Assembly: GCA_030065915.1 (NCBI GenBank)
Contig: JASJCQ010000016.1
Span: 1 to 64,000 of the forward strand
DNA from: Woeseiaceae bacterium
GTDB lineage: Bacteria; Pseudomonadota; Gammaproteobacteria; Steroidobacterales; Woeseiaceae
Length of the DNA stretch: 64,000 nucleotides
Direction: 5' to 3'
Position numbers and translations under genes: made by a program
The notes under the pieces: generated by a model
What the model was told of the DNA's origin: nothing
Seen by the model: only the letters and a program-made list of their open reading frames with translations
The model's database searches: none
Shown here: positions 31,198 to 41,587 of the stretch, in pieces
How the letters are laid out: each line of letters starts with the position of its first letter
Numbering within the stretch: the first letter of the stretch is position 1

Positions 31198-32925
31198 ATG
31201 GTAGCGACGGCTTCACAGACCAATCTCGCAGGCCTGCCGAGACGACTCGTGCAGGACGGCATCGTGACCGAACAACAGCTGCTGGAAGCCACCGAAGCAG
31301 CCAAAAGCGACAAGATGTCGCTGGTCGCCTACCTCGTCAATCAGGACCTGGCCGACGCTCGCGCCATCGCCGTAGCCGCCTCACACGAATTCGGTGTCCC
31401 GTTGCTGGACCTGGATGCCATCGAGGACGACCTCGACGTCGTCAGGGCCGTGAAGGCCGACCTGATCACGAAGCACCGCGTGCTGCCGCTGGTCCGTCGA
31501 GGACAGAAGCTGTTCATCGGTATCGCCGATCCGACGAACCTGGCAGCCATTGACGAGATCAAGTTCCAGACCTCGCTGAAGATCGACCCGGTCGTCGTCG
31601 AGCAGGACAAGCTCGAAGACAGGATCAATCGGGCCATCGAGGCCGTCGATACGTCGCTCGGAGATCTTGGCGGCGATGACGACTTCGACCTCGAGAGCCT
31701 CGATATCGCCGGTGAGGAAGAGGCGGAAGACGACGTACAGCGTGACGACATCGAAGACGCGCCAGTCGTTCGCTTCGTCAACAAGATCTTGCTCGACGCG
31801 ATTCAGCGTGGCGCGTCGGATATTCACTTCGAGCCGTACGAGAAGTTCTTCCGCGTAAGGACGCGCCTCGACGGCGTTCTGTCAGAGGTGGCCAAGCCGC
31901 CCGTTGTGTTGGCCAACAAGGTCTGCGCTCGCCTCAAAGTCATGTCGCGCATGGACATCGCCGAACGACGCGTCCCGCAGGACGGCCGCATCAAGATGCG
32001 GCTGTCGAAGAACCGCGCGATCGACTTTCGTGTCAACACCTGCCCGACGTTGTTTGGCGAGAAGATCGTACTGCGTATTCTCGACCCGTCCAGCGCGAAG
32101 CTCGGTATCGAGAAACTCGGCTACGAGGACGAGCAGCGCGCCCTGTACGAAAAGCACCTGGCCAAGCCGTACGGCATGATCCTCGTCACCGGCCCCACGG
32201 GCTCCGGTAAGACGGTTTCGCTGTACACCGGCCTGAACATCCTCAACGAGGAATACCGCAATATCTCGACGGCCGAGGATCCGGCGGAAATCAACCTGCC
32301 GGGCATCAACCAGGTCAACGTGAACCCGAAAGTCGGGCTGACCTTCGCATCGGCGCTGAAAGCCTTCCTGCGCCAGGATCCGGACGTGATCATGGTCGGT
32401 GAGATTCGTGACCTCGAGACAGCGGAGATCGCGATCAAGGCCGCCCAGACGGGTCACCTTGTCCTCTCCACGCTACACACCAATGACGCGCCCAAGACGC
32501 TGACCCGTATGGTTGACATGGGCGTGAAGCCCTACGCCATCGCGACCTCAGTCAGCCTGATCATCGCGCAGCGCCTGGCTCGTCGACTCTGCGACGGCTG
32601 CAAGGAAGTCAAGGACGTACCGAAAGAGGCCCTGCTGAAAGAGGGCTTCACTGAAGCGCAGATTGACGGCGGTCTGACGATCTTCGGGCCCAAATCCGGG
32701 GGCTGCAAGGCCTGCAACGACGGCTACAAGGGCCGTGTCGGCATTTTCCAGGTGATGGAGGTCTCGGAGACGATGGGTCGGATCATTATGGAAGGCGGCA
32801 ACGCCATGCAGATCGCTGACCAGGCCACGAAGGAGGGCGTCATCGATCTCAGGAATGCCGGATTGAACAAAGTCAAGGACGGGGTTACCAGCCTTGAAGA
32901 GGTCAACCGCGTTACTATTGAGTGA
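31198..32925 (+). CDS. pilB: Type IV pilus assembly ATPase PilB
   Basis: T2SE N-terminal domain, VTGPTGSGKTVSLYTGLNILN, DPDVIMVGEIRDLETAEIAIKAAQTGHLVLSTLHTNDA, C...C zinc motif. Confidence 0.96.
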   Translation: MVATASQTNLAGLPRRLVQDGIVTEQQLLEATEAAKSDKMSLVAYLVNQDLADARAIAVAASHEFGVPLLDLDAIEDDLDVVRAVKADLITKHRVLPLVRRGQKLFIGIADPTNLAAIDEIKFQTSLKIDPVVVEQDKLEDRINRAIEAVDTSLGDLGGDDDFDLESLDIAGEEEAEDDVQRDDIEDAPVVRFVNKILLDAIQRGASDIHFEPYEKFFRVRTRLDGVLSEVAKPPVVLANKVCARLKVMSRMDIAERRVPQDGRIKMRLSKNRAIDFRVNTCPTLFGEKIVLRILDPSSAKLGIEKLGYEDEQRALYEKHLAKPYGMILVTGPTGSGKTVSLYTGLNILNEEYRNISTAEDPAEINLPGINQVNVNPKVGLTFASALKAFLRQDPDVIMVGEIRDLETAEIAIKAAQTGHLVLSTLHTNDAPKTLTRMVDMGVKPYAIATSVSLIIAQRLARRLCDGCKEVKDVPKEALLKEGFTEAQIDGGLTIFGPKSGGCKACNDGYKGRVGIFQVMEVSETMGRIIMEGGNAMQIADQATKEGVIDLRNAGLNKVKDGVTSLEEVNRVTIE

Positions 32926-32960
32926 TTCGATCAGCGAAAGCAGAGTAATGGAAGAGAGCA

Positions 32961-34178
32961 ATGGCTGAATCTGCAACAGTTAGCACACCGTTTCTTTGGG
33001 AAGGAACGGACCGTAAAGGCGCCAAGGTCAAGGGCAAGAGCCTGGCTTCGAACGAGGCGGCCGTTCGCACCGAGCTTCGGCGCCAGGGTGTCGTTCCAAC
33101 CCGTATTCGCAAGCAGCGGCCCAAGCTGTTCTCCGGCAGCCAAAAAATCACGACCGGCGACATCGCGATTTTCAGTCGTCAGCTGGCGACGATGCTCGCC
33201 GCCGGTATTCCGCTGGTCCAGTCGTTCGAGATCGTCGGCAATGGTCACGAGAACGCGGCGATGCAGAAGCTGATTCTGTCGATCAAGGCCGATGTCGAGG
33301 GCGGTAGCTCGCTGGCGGAAGCCATTGCGAAGCACCCGCTGTACTTCGATGACCTGTTCGTCAATCTCGTCGAGGCCGGTGAGCAGGCCGGTGCCCTCGA
33401 GACGCTGCTGGACAAGATCGCTACCTATAAAGAGAAAACCGAAGCCATCAAGAAGAAGATCAAGAAGGCGCTGACCTATCCGGCGGCCGTTCTTGTTGTG
33501 GCATTCGTCGTAACCACGATTCTGCTTATCTTCGTTATCCCCGCGTTCGAGGACCTGTTCAAAGGGTTTGGCGCCGACCTGCCGTCGTTCACCCGCATGG
33601 TGATCGACTTGTCAGTCTTCGTGCGAACGCAGGGCTACATCCTGGCGCTGATGATCGGCGCCGGCATTTTCGCGTTCTTCTACTTCAAGAAGCGCTCCCG
33701 GGCGATGCGCCAGTTCCTCGACAAGACGACGTTGAAGGTCCCGGTCATCGGACCGATCATGCAGAAGGCTTCGATCGCGCGCTACGCGCGGACGCTGTCG
33801 ACGATGTTCGCCGCCGGTGTACCGCTGGTTGAAGCACTCGAGTCGGTCGCCGGCGCCACCGGCAACATCGTCTATGAGAATGGCGTTCTTGAAATGCGCG
33901 ATGAGGTCGCTACCGGCCAGCGTCTGCAGCAGGCGATGGAAAACACCGAGCTGTTCCCGAACATGGTCATCCAGATGATCGCCGTCGGTGAAGAGTCTGG
34001 CTCTCTCGACGAGATGTCGGCCAAGGTTGCCGACTTCTACGAAGAGGATGTCGACAACGCCGTCGACAACCTGAGCAGCCTTCTCGAGCCGATGATCATG
34101 GCCATCCTTGGTGTGCTGGTTGGCGGACTCGTTGTCGCCATGTACCTGCCAATCTTCAAGATGGGTTCCGTCATCTGA
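32961..34178 (+). CDS. pilC: Type IV pilus inner-membrane platform protein PilC
   Basis: FLWEGTDRKGAKVKG; IFSRQLATMLAAGIPLVQSFEIVG; LSTMFAAGVPLVEALESVAGATGN; LLEPMIMAILGVLVGGLVVAMYLPIFKMGSVI. Confidence 0.97.
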   Translation: MAESATVSTPFLWEGTDRKGAKVKGKSLASNEAAVRTELRRQGVVPTRIRKQRPKLFSGSQKITTGDIAIFSRQLATMLAAGIPLVQSFEIVGNGHENAAMQKLILSIKADVEGGSSLAEAIAKHPLYFDDLFVNLVEAGEQAGALETLLDKIATYKEKTEAIKKKIKKALTYPAAVLVVAFVVTTILLIFVIPAFEDLFKGFGADLPSFTRMVIDLSVFVRTQGYILALMIGAGIFAFFYFKKRSRAMRQFLDKTTLKVPVIGPIMQKASIARYARTLSTMFAAGVPLVEALESVAGATGNIVYENGVLEMRDEVATGQRLQQAMENTELFPNMVIQMIAVGEESGSLDEMSAKVADFYEEDVDNAVDNLSSLLEPMIMAILGVLVGGLVVAMYLPIFKMGSVI

Positions 34179-34205
34179 CGCGAAGCCTGCGTATTTGCAA
34201 ACAAG

Positions 34206-34241
34206 CGGCGTTCAGAGGACACTCCGAACGCCGTTTTTTTT
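34206..34241 (+). terminator. Intrinsic terminator between pilC and pilD
   Basis: cggcgttc-agaggacactcc-gaacgccg followed by TTTTTTTT; ends 11 nt before the pilD ATG. Confidence 0.88.
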
Positions 34242-34252
34242 GAAGTCCTCCG

Positions 34253-35137
34253 ATGATTGAACTGCTTGCCGAGTTTCCTATCGCCTTCATCGCGATCGTA
34301 TTCGCATTCGCATTGTTGTTCGGCAGCTTTATCAACGTCGTTATCTACCGCTTGCCGATCATGATGGAACGCGATTGGCGGGAACAGTGCAAAGAGCTCG
34401 CCGACATGCCGGTCAACGACGTGCCGGAAAAAACCTTCAACCTTCTCGTGCCCCGCTCGCGCTGCCCTTCCTGTGGCGCGCAGATCAGCAGCCTGGGGAA
34501 CATCCCGGTGATCAGTTACCTCGCACTCAGGGGTCGTTGCGGCAATTGCGGCACCAGCATTTCGATGCGCTACCCGATCGTCGAGTTCGTCACGGCAAGC
34601 CTGTGTGCGTTTGTCGCGTGGCGCTTTGGTTTCTCAGCCGAATCGATGATGGCGATTGTCATGACGCTCGCACTCGTACCCATCACGATGATCGATGCGG
34701 ACCATCAATTGATTCCGGATTCTATTGTGTTGCCGCTCCTTTGGATCGGTCTTGCGATGAGCCTCTGGCATCCGTTGGCGGGCACCGAGGTGCTATTCAT
34801 TGAACCGCAGCAGGCGATCATCGGTGCCATGGTTGGATACCTGAGCCTGTGGAGTGTCTACTGGCTGTTCAAGCTCGTGACAGGCAAGGAAGGCATGGGG
34901 CACGGTGACTTCAAGTTGTTGGCGGCGCTCGGTGCCTGGCTCGGCTGGCAGGCACTGCCTACGATCATCCTGATGTCGGCTGTCGTCGGCGCCGCTTTCG
35001 GTTTGTCGATGATCCTGTTCCGCGGCCGTGACCGCGCCGTCCCGATGCCGTTCGGCCCTTTTCTCGCGGCGGCCGGCTGGATTACGATGCTCTATGGCGA
35101 GGCGATCAAGGACGCCTACGTAGGAACATTTTTCTGA
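34253..35137 (+). CDS. pilD: Prepilin peptidase / N-methyltransferase PilD
   Basis: FGSFINVVIYRLPIMMERDW; CPSCGAQ...CGNCGTSISMRYPIVEF; IDADHQLIPD; GMGHGDFKLLAALGAWLGWQALP. Confidence 0.97.
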   Translation: MIELLAEFPIAFIAIVFAFALLFGSFINVVIYRLPIMMERDWREQCKELADMPVNDVPEKTFNLLVPRSRCPSCGAQISSLGNIPVISYLALRGRCGNCGTSISMRYPIVEFVTASLCAFVAWRFGFSAESMMAIVMTLALVPITMIDADHQLIPDSIVLPLLWIGLAMSLWHPLAGTEVLFIEPQQAIIGAMVGYLSLWSVYWLFKLVTGKEGMGHGDFKLLAALGAWLGWQALPTIILMSAVVGAAFGLSMILFRGRDRAVPMPFGPFLAAAGWITMLYGEAIKDAYVGTFF

Positions 35138-35156
35138 GAGCAAGTTCCGGGGGACG

Positions 35157-35789
35157 ATGAATCTACACTCCGATCATCCATTCAGGGTCGGCCTGACCGG
35201 CGGTATCGCAAGCGGCAAGTCTACCGTCGCAGATCACTTTGCCGCGCTTGGCGTTCCCGTCATCGATACCGATGTCATCGCTCGTGAGGTCGTTGAACCG
35301 GGTCAGCCTGCGCTGAAAGATATTGCGGAGGCTTTTGGCAACGGCGTCATTACCGACAGTGGCGCGCTCGACCGGGCCGCGCTGCGCGAGCTGATTTTCG
35401 CTGTCGACGATGCAAGAAAACTGCTCGAAGCTATCCTGCATCCGATCATTCGCGAAGAGACTGTAAGGCAGGCCAACAATGCCGGCGGTGACTACCAGGT
35501 CATCGTTGTACCGTTATTGACCGAGTCCCCGTTGAAACTGTTTGTCGACCGCGTGCTCGTCGTCGACTGCGATAAGGAGACTCAGCTCAGACGACTCATG
35601 AGCCGGGATGGAGAGACGCAGGAGAGTGCCGAACGCATCCTGTCCGCTCAATCGAGTCGCGAGGAGCGGCTGGAGATCGCCGACGACGTCATCAAGAACC
35701 AGGGCGAACTCAACGAACTGGCCAAGCAGGTGGCGGAGATGCATGAGCAGTACCAGGCGCTGGCGAGGGCTCACAGACAGGGCTTTTAA
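35157..35789 (+). CDS. coaE: Dephospho-CoA kinase
   Basis: VGLTGGIASGKSTVADHFAALGVPVIDTDVIARE. Confidence 0.96.
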   Translation: MNLHSDHPFRVGLTGGIASGKSTVADHFAALGVPVIDTDVIAREVVEPGQPALKDIAEAFGNGVITDSGALDRAALRELIFAVDDARKLLEAILHPIIREETVRQANNAGGDYQVIVVPLLTESPLKLFVDRVLVVDCDKETQLRRLMSRDGETQESAERILSAQSSREERLEIADDVIKNQGELNELAKQVAEMHEQYQALARAHRQGF

Positions 35790-35827
35790 ATCAGCCGTTT
35801 GCGGTCAATGCCGGCAAAGCGCAGAAT

Positions 35828-36634
35828 ATGAGCATGCCGAAACCTGCAGGAAACCTGAACCAGGAAACCGCCCTCGAGCGAGCCAACTACGAGCTCCCGC
35901 TGAACGAGCGTATGCGGACCTTCCTGCGTCTCGACTTCCTGCATCAGCAGATGCTGCACAACAACGAAGACACGGCCGCCTGGGGTACCCGGGCGACGAT
36001 CGCGACACTCTTAGACATCCTGGCGATCCTGTCCCGGGGTGATATCCGAAGCGAAGTACACAAGGAAATTGATATACAGATCAATCGCTTGCAGCGCTTC
36101 ACGAGCCAGCCCGGAGTCGATACCAGCGCCCTGGACAGCGTCTTGAAGAACCTGATCGACAGCCGGGCCCAGATCGGGGCAATCGGCACGCAGTTCCTGA
36201 CTTCGCTGAAGGACAGCGTGTTCCTGAATGCGATCAAGCACCGCAGCACGATCCCGGGCGGCACCTGCGAGTTTGATCTTCCCGAATACAGCCACTGGCT
36301 CCGCCTGCCCTACGAGAAGCGCGAGCAGGACATGCGCGAGTGGATGGACGCGACGCGTCCGGTCTGCGACGCCGTCGCCGAAATTTTGTGGCTGATTCGT
36401 GAAAGCGGCCAGTCGGAGAACAAGACGGCCATTAACGGCATGTTCCAACACAGCATGCAGAAAGATGCGCATTGCCGGCTGCTTCGCGTCTCGCTGCCCG
36501 GTAACAGCTCGTTGTTCCCGGAGATCAGCGGCAGTCAGCACCGCTTTACGATCCGCTTCCTCGAGTGGTCATCGTTTGAGAGTCGCGCCGTCCAGACCGG
36601 CCACGACGTCAAGTTTCAGCTGAGCATCTGCTGA
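35828..36634 (+). CDS. zapD: Cell division protein ZapD
   Basis: YELPLNERMRTFLRLDFLHQQ; C-terminal ISGSQHRFTIRFLEW; adjacent to coaE. Confidence 0.92.
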   Translation: MSMPKPAGNLNQETALERANYELPLNERMRTFLRLDFLHQQMLHNNEDTAAWGTRATIATLLDILAILSRGDIRSEVHKEIDIQINRLQRFTSQPGVDTSALDSVLKNLIDSRAQIGAIGTQFLTSLKDSVFLNAIKHRSTIPGGTCEFDLPEYSHWLRLPYEKREQDMREWMDATRPVCDAVAEILWLIRESGQSENKTAINGMFQHSMQKDAHCRLLRVSLPGNSSLFPEISGSQHRFTIRFLEWSSFESRAVQTGHDVKFQLSIC

Positions 36635-37020
36635 CCCTGTAAGGCGCTCACAACGGGCGCATCCGCTGGCAACAGCTTCGCGCCCTCGAGCTCATCGACA
36701 GAGATCCACTGAAGCTGCTGGCCCTCGAGCCCGCTTGGCTCGTCTTGCCATTCCGTTACGAGAAAGAAGTCGATCGTCACCCTGCGGTCCGGGTACTCGT
36801 GACAGAGATTCATAAAGTGTTCGAACGTCGTTGCCCGTATGCCGAGTTCCTCGACGAGTTCTCGTTGCAGCGCGTCGGTCGCAGATTCGTGCTGGCCGAT
36901 CTTGCCACCGGGAAACTCCCACATACCGTGAAAAGGGCCGTCGCCTAGCCGCTCGGCGATCAGGACATTGCCACTGCCGTCGACGAGGATGCCGGCAGCC
37001 ACTCGAAAGTGTCTGATCAA
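36616..37020 (-). CDS. mutT: 8-oxo-dGTP diphosphatase MutT (Nudix)
   Basis: [28 protein letters not shown] Nudix box; downstream of secA. Confidence 0.93.
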   Translation of the reverse strand: MIRHFRVAAGILVDGSGNVLIAERLGDGPFHGMWEFPGGKIGQHESATDALQRELVEELGIRATTFEHFMNLCHEYPDRRVTIDFFLVTEWQDEPSGLEGQQLQWISVDELEGAKLLPADAPVVSALQGQQMLS

Positions 37021-39935
37021 TTAAGCTTGCCGTGGCACTGCTTGTATTTCTTGCCCGACCCGCAGGGACAGGGCTCGTTGCGCCCGACCTTGCGGCCCTC
37101 TCGCACGAAAGGCGCTGCCTCCTGCTGTCGAGGAGGCTGGGCTCCGCCGCGCTGTGGCCGGGCAGCGGGCTGTTCGCTGCTGCCTATCGTCTGTGCCTGC
37201 GCATGCTGGAACTGCATGGCCTTCTCCTGCGCCAGCCTGCGTTGCCGCGCGAGTTCGTCCACCTCTTCCTCACTCTGGATTCGTATGCGCGACAGAATGC
37301 TGATCGTCTGCTGTTTGACCTGTTCGAGCATGTCGCCAAACATCTCGAAGGCCTCGCGCTTGTATTCCTGCTTCGGGTTCTTCTGCGCGTAGGACCGGAG
37401 ACCGATACCCTGTCGCAGGTGGTCCATTGCGGCAAGGTGCTCTTTCCAGTGATGGTCGAGCTGTCGAAGCATGATCTGCTTCTCGACGCTGCGCATCAGG
37501 TCGCTGCCGATCTGCTCTTCTTTTTCTTCGTAGGCCTTGTTGACCGCGTCGATACACCGGTCGCGGATGTCGTCGGCATTGATGTTCGGTTCGTCGCGAA
37601 CCATCTTCGTAATCTCGAGACTCACGCCATAGTCGGACTCGAGCGCTGAAGCGAGACCGTCAGTATCCCACTGCTCGTCAAGGCTGCCGGGCGGGATGTG
37701 CATCGCAACCGTCTCCTCGATGACCTCCTCGCGAATAGCGGCGACGGAATCCTTGATCTCGTCGGCCTCCATTAACTCGGCGCGCTGATGATAGACAACC
37801 TTGCGCTGATCGTTGGCGACATCGTCATATTCGAGCAGGTTCTTTCGGATGTCGAAGTTGTGCGCCTCAACCTTTCGCTGCGCGCGTTCGATCTGTCGCG
37901 ACAGCAGCTTGCTTTCGATGGCCTCGCCTTCGCGCATGCCTGCTCTCGACAGCAGGTTCTTCGTACGCTCGGGATCGCCGAATATCCGCATCAGCTGGTC
38001 TTCCATCGACAGGTAGAAGCGGCTCGAACCCGGGTCGCCCTGGCGGCCCGAACGTCCACGCAACTGGTTGTCGATTCGGCGAGACTCGTGACGCTCGGTG
38101 CCGATGATGTGCAGGCCGCCGGCATCCAGCACCTGCTGGTGACGCTGTTCCCACTCGGCACGAGTCGATGACTCGTCGCCGGTCTCCTGCAGCTCCGCGT
38201 CAAGCTTGCCGCCGAGCACAATGTCGGTGCCGCGACCGGCCATATTGGTCGCGATCGTGATCTTGCCCGGTCGGCCGGCGTTCTGGACGATGTGCGCCTC
38301 GCGCTCATGCTGCTTGGCGTTCAGTACTTCGTGGTCGATCTTGCCCTTCTTCAGAAGCCCGGACAGGTACTCGGAGGTCTCGATCGACGTCGTACCGACC
38401 AGCACCGGCTGGCCGCGCTCCGCACAGTCCGTGATGTCCTCGATGATGGCGTCGAACTTGTCTTTTTCCGTCAGGTACACGAGGTCGGCGGAATCGTCGC
38501 GCACCATCGGCCGGTGCGTCGGAATGACGACGACCTCGAGCCCGTAAATCGACTGGAACTCGAAGGCCTCGGTATCCGCCGTTCCGGTCATGCCCGACAG
38601 GTTCTGGTACAGGCGGAAGTAGTTCTGGAACGTGATTGACGCGATCGTCTGGTTTTCGTGTTTGATCGAGACACCCTCTTTGGCCTCGATCGCCTGGTGC
38701 AGGCCATCCGACCATCGGCGTCCCGGCATCGTCCTGCCCGTGAATTCGTCGACGATGACGATGTTTCCGTCCTGGACGATGTATTCGACGTCCTTCTGGT
38801 AGATTGCGTGAGCACGCAGTGCCGCATTCAGGTGGTGCAACAGCTTGATATTGCCGGCATCGTAGAGGCTGTCACCTTCCTCCAGCAGGCCGGCCTGCTG
38901 CATCAGGCCCTCGACCTTCTCCTGGCCGTCCTCGGTCATATGCGCCTGCTTGGCCTTCAGGTCAATCGTGAAATCACCGCGCGGCACCAGCTTGCACTTC
39001 GCCGTCTTCTCGCTGTCGTCGACAAGCACGACGTCCGCACCGCGGTCTTCGGCAAGCCGAACTGCCTCGTCGATGCTGAACGTGTCCTGCGAATCCTCGC
39101 CTTCCCCTGTGGTCACGGGCTTGCCGTTGTCGTCGGTCAGGCTCAGCTTCTTCGCGAGGATGTCGTAATTGGTGGGCTGGTCCTGCTCTTCGTGCTTGTT
39201 GAGCTTGGGAATCAGCTTGTTGATACGCGCATAGAGGTCGGTACTGGTCTCGGCCGGGCCTGATATGATCAACGGCGTGCGCGCTTCGTCGATCAGGATT
39301 GAGTCCACTTCGTCGACGACTGCGAAATTCAGGTTTCCCATCACGCGGTCGTCGGAGCCGAACGCGAGATTATCGCGCAGGTAGTCGAAGCCGAGCTCGT
39401 TGTTCGTTGCGTAGGTGATGTCACTGCCGTAGGCAGCTTTCTTCTCTTCCTGCGTCTGGCCGCTCTTGGCGACACCGACCGTCAATCCGAGAAACTCGTA
39501 GGCCGGGCGCATCCAGTCAGCGTCGCGCTGCGCGAGGTACTCATTCACGGTAACGACGTGCACGCCGTCGCCGCTTATCGCGTTCAAGTAGGAAGGCAGA
39601 GTAGCTACGAGCGTCTTGCCCTCGCCGGTTCTCATCTCGGCGATGTTGCCGTCGTGCAGGACCATGCCGCCGATCAGCTGGACGTCGAAAGGACGCATGC
39701 CGAGTGTTCGAACGGATGCCTCGCGTGCAACGGCAAAGGCTTCCGGCAGCAAGCTGTCCAGGCTTTCTCCGTCTTTGTAGCGTTGCCGGAACTCGTCGGT
39801 CTTGGCCGCCAGGGCAGCGTCGTCAAGCGCTTGCAGGCCCTCTTCGAGGGCGTTAATCCGGTTTACGATTTTCCCGTATTGTCTCAACATTCGCTGGTTG
39901 CGACTGCCAAAGAGACGGGTCAGAAAGTTCGCCAC
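37017..39935 (-). CDS. secA: Preprotein translocase ATPase SecA
   Basis: [51 protein letters not shown]-terminal zinc motif [19 protein letters not shown]. Confidence 0.98.
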   Translation of the reverse strand: MANFLTRLFGSRNQRMLRQYGKIVNRINALEEGLQALDDAALAAKTDEFRQRYKDGESLDSLLPEAFAVAREASVRTLGMRPFDVQLIGGMVLHDGNIAEMRTGEGKTLVATLPSYLNAISGDGVHVVTVNEYLAQRDADWMRPAYEFLGLTVGVAKSGQTQEEKKAAYGSDITYATNNELGFDYLRDNLAFGSDDRVMGNLNFAVVDEVDSILIDEARTPLIISGPAETSTDLYARINKLIPKLNKHEEQDQPTNYDILAKKLSLTDDNGKPVTTGEGEDSQDTFSIDEAVRLAEDRGADVVLVDDSEKTAKCKLVPRGDFTIDLKAKQAHMTEDGQEKVEGLMQQAGLLEEGDSLYDAGNIKLLHHLNAALRAHAIYQKDVEYIVQDGNIVIVDEFTGRTMPGRRWSDGLHQAIEAKEGVSIKHENQTIASITFQNYFRLYQNLSGMTGTADTEAFEFQSIYGLEVVVIPTHRPMVRDDSADLVYLTEKDKFDAIIEDITDCAERGQPVLVGTTSIETSEYLSGLLKKGKIDHEVLNAKQHEREAHIVQNAGRPGKITIATNMAGRGTDIVLGGKLDAELQETGDESSTRAEWEQRHQQVLDAGGLHIIGTERHESRRIDNQLRGRSGRQGDPGSSRFYLSMEDQLMRIFGDPERTKNLLSRAGMREGEAIESKLLSRQIERAQRKVEAHNFDIRKNLLEYDDVANDQRKVVYHQRAELMEADEIKDSVAAIREEVIEETVAMHIPPGSLDEQWDTDGLASALESDYGVSLEITKMVRDEPNINADDIRDRCIDAVNKAYEEKEEQIGSDLMRSVEKQIMLRQLDHHWKEHLAAMDHLRQGIGLRSYAQKNPKQEYKREAFEMFGDMLEQVKQQTISILSRIRIQSEEEVDELARQRRLAQEKAMQFQHAQAQTIGSSEQPAARPQRGGAQPPRQQEAAPFVREGRKVGRNEPCPCGSGKKYKQCHGKLN

Positions 39936-39983
39936 TCACTACTCCTGCAGGGCCGGACACAAAGCCCGGTATTCTAAGCGCTT

Positions 39984-40021
39984 GGGGACAAATTTGATAT
40001 TCTGACCCCGGTTTTGGGGTC
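39984..40021. repeat. REP-like element with GGGGACAAATTTGATATTCTGACCCC core
   Basis: GGGGACAAATTTGATATTCTGACCCC-GGTTTT-GGGGTC; GACCCC/GGGGTC hairpin between secA and the M23 gene. Confidence 0.5.
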
Positions 40022-40044
40022 AAAATTCCCGGTCACAAGGCGGT

Positions 40045-40977
40045 TTAGCGGGAGGACTTGCGAATGAAGTTGACGGGGTTGACGCGCCGTCCGTCGCGGA
40101 GCACCTCGAAGTGCAGGTTCGGGCCCGTTGCGCGCCCGGATTCGCCCATCTTGGCGATGACCTGGCCTTTACGGACCTCGTCGCCGACAGCCACAAGGTT
40201 CTCGGAGTTGTGTGCGTAGCGGGTCGCATAGCCGTTGCCGTGCTTGACCTCGACCATCAGACCGTAGCCATAACGATCGTCGGACCAGCTGACGACGCCG
40301 TCTGCGACGGCGACGATCGGGTCACCATGACGACCGGCGAAGTCGATGCCCGTGTGGTTGGCCGGCTTGCCGGTAAACGGGTCGGTCCGCTTGCCGAAGT
40401 AAGATGAAATCCAGCCCGAATTGACCGGACGTCCCTGCGGGTAGACGCGGTCCGTCAGGTTCTGTCGTGCCAGTACCGACTCGAGAACGCCCAGCTGAGC
40501 CTCACGATCGCCGAGCTGTGCGTCCAACGAAGCCATCGCTTCGACGACGTCGGGCACGGCGGCCATCGAGCCATGGGACAACGGTTCTTCGGGACCACCG
40601 ACGGCGGGCGGCGTGTCGAAATCGAATTCGCCGTCTTCAAGATCGGCCATGACCGTCAGGCGTCTGCCCAGCGCGTCGAGCCGGATCATCCGGGCGTTCA
40701 TCTGGGCGATCCGGATCGCGAGAGCGTCGAGCTTGTCTTCTTTATCTTGGCGAATGGCTGCGATCGTGTCTCGCTGCCCGTCGAGTTCGTCCTGCAATTC
40801 GACGACCGTATCGGCGCTGACGCCAGATCCGGTCTGCGATGAATAGAGGTAGCCAACACCGAAACCCACGAGGCCGAGAACGAGCGTCAGTGACATCGCC
40901 ATCACGCCGGCAGCCCAGCCGGACACATTGATTTGTCGGGACTTTCCCAGTCCTTTGCCAAAAATGACAACGTTCAT
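40045..40977 (-). CDS. M23 family metallopeptidase, membrane-anchored
   Basis: N-terminal TM; GWISSYFGKRTDPFTGKPANHTGIDFAGRHGDPIVAVADGVV...NGYATRYAHNSE...HFEVLRDGRRVNP. Confidence 0.93.
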   Translation of the reverse strand: MNVVIFGKGLGKSRQINVSGWAAGVMAMSLTLVLGLVGFGVGYLYSSQTGSGVSADTVVELQDELDGQRDTIAAIRQDKEDKLDALAIRIAQMNARMIRLDALGRRLTVMADLEDGEFDFDTPPAVGGPEEPLSHGSMAAVPDVVEAMASLDAQLGDREAQLGVLESVLARQNLTDRVYPQGRPVNSGWISSYFGKRTDPFTGKPANHTGIDFAGRHGDPIVAVADGVVSWSDDRYGYGLMVEVKHGNGYATRYAHNSENLVAVGDEVRKGQVIAKMGESGRATGPNLHFEVLRDGRRVNPVNFIRKSSR

Positions 40978-41277
40978 CGAGTTAGCCTCAGATGGATCCT
41001 TTTGGAATCTGGCAAGCTCGAGCACGGTTTGGTCGACACGCGGCACGGAAGCCGACCGTTTCGAATTATGTGTGTGTGCTCAATCATTGCCTGGCAGCCC
41101 CGCTGTCGTAGGAAAATTCCCTTAGACCGGTGGTTTTGCGCCCTCAGCTTTCGCTGAGTTTGCCCTTATCTGGCGCACAATATGCATAATGTCGGTTTCC
41201 ATTACAAGAACAGGGTCTTGCATTGGTGACTTCGCGCACCCGCGGAAGGCCCGAATAGCCAAATCGGTCACACTTTT

Positions 41278-41577
41278 ATGACGGCAAAGAGCCTCGAATC
41301 CCTTCTGAACCCCGGCAGCGACGGCGATCTGGGCGGTATCGTAAGGAAAGCCAGGACCCTGGCCGACCTGACGACCGGGCTAAAGTCGGCCCTGGCAGAC
41401 GATCTCGCTTCCGGGATTATCGCCGTAAACCTCAGGGAAGACGCGCTGGTACTGGTCTGTTCGAGCTCGGCGTGGGCGTCGAGGCTGCGTTTCGAGGAGC
41501 AGCAGGTCAGGGAAGCGGCGGCTTCGATCGGCCAGGCGGTTGAACACGTCGTCGTCCGCGTGTCGCGGGACGCCTGA
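41278..41577 (+). CDS. DUF721/DciA-like protein
   Basis: 99 aa; ...LTTGLKSALADDLASGIIAVNLREDALVLVCSSSAWASRLRFEEQQV resembles the DUF721 core; between lpxC and secA neighbourhoods. Confidence 0.75.
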   Translation: MTAKSLESLLNPGSDGDLGGIVRKARTLADLTTGLKSALADDLASGIIAVNLREDALVLVCSSSAWASRLRFEEQQVREAAASIGQAVEHVVVRVSRDA

Positions 41578-41587
41578 GCGTCCGCCG

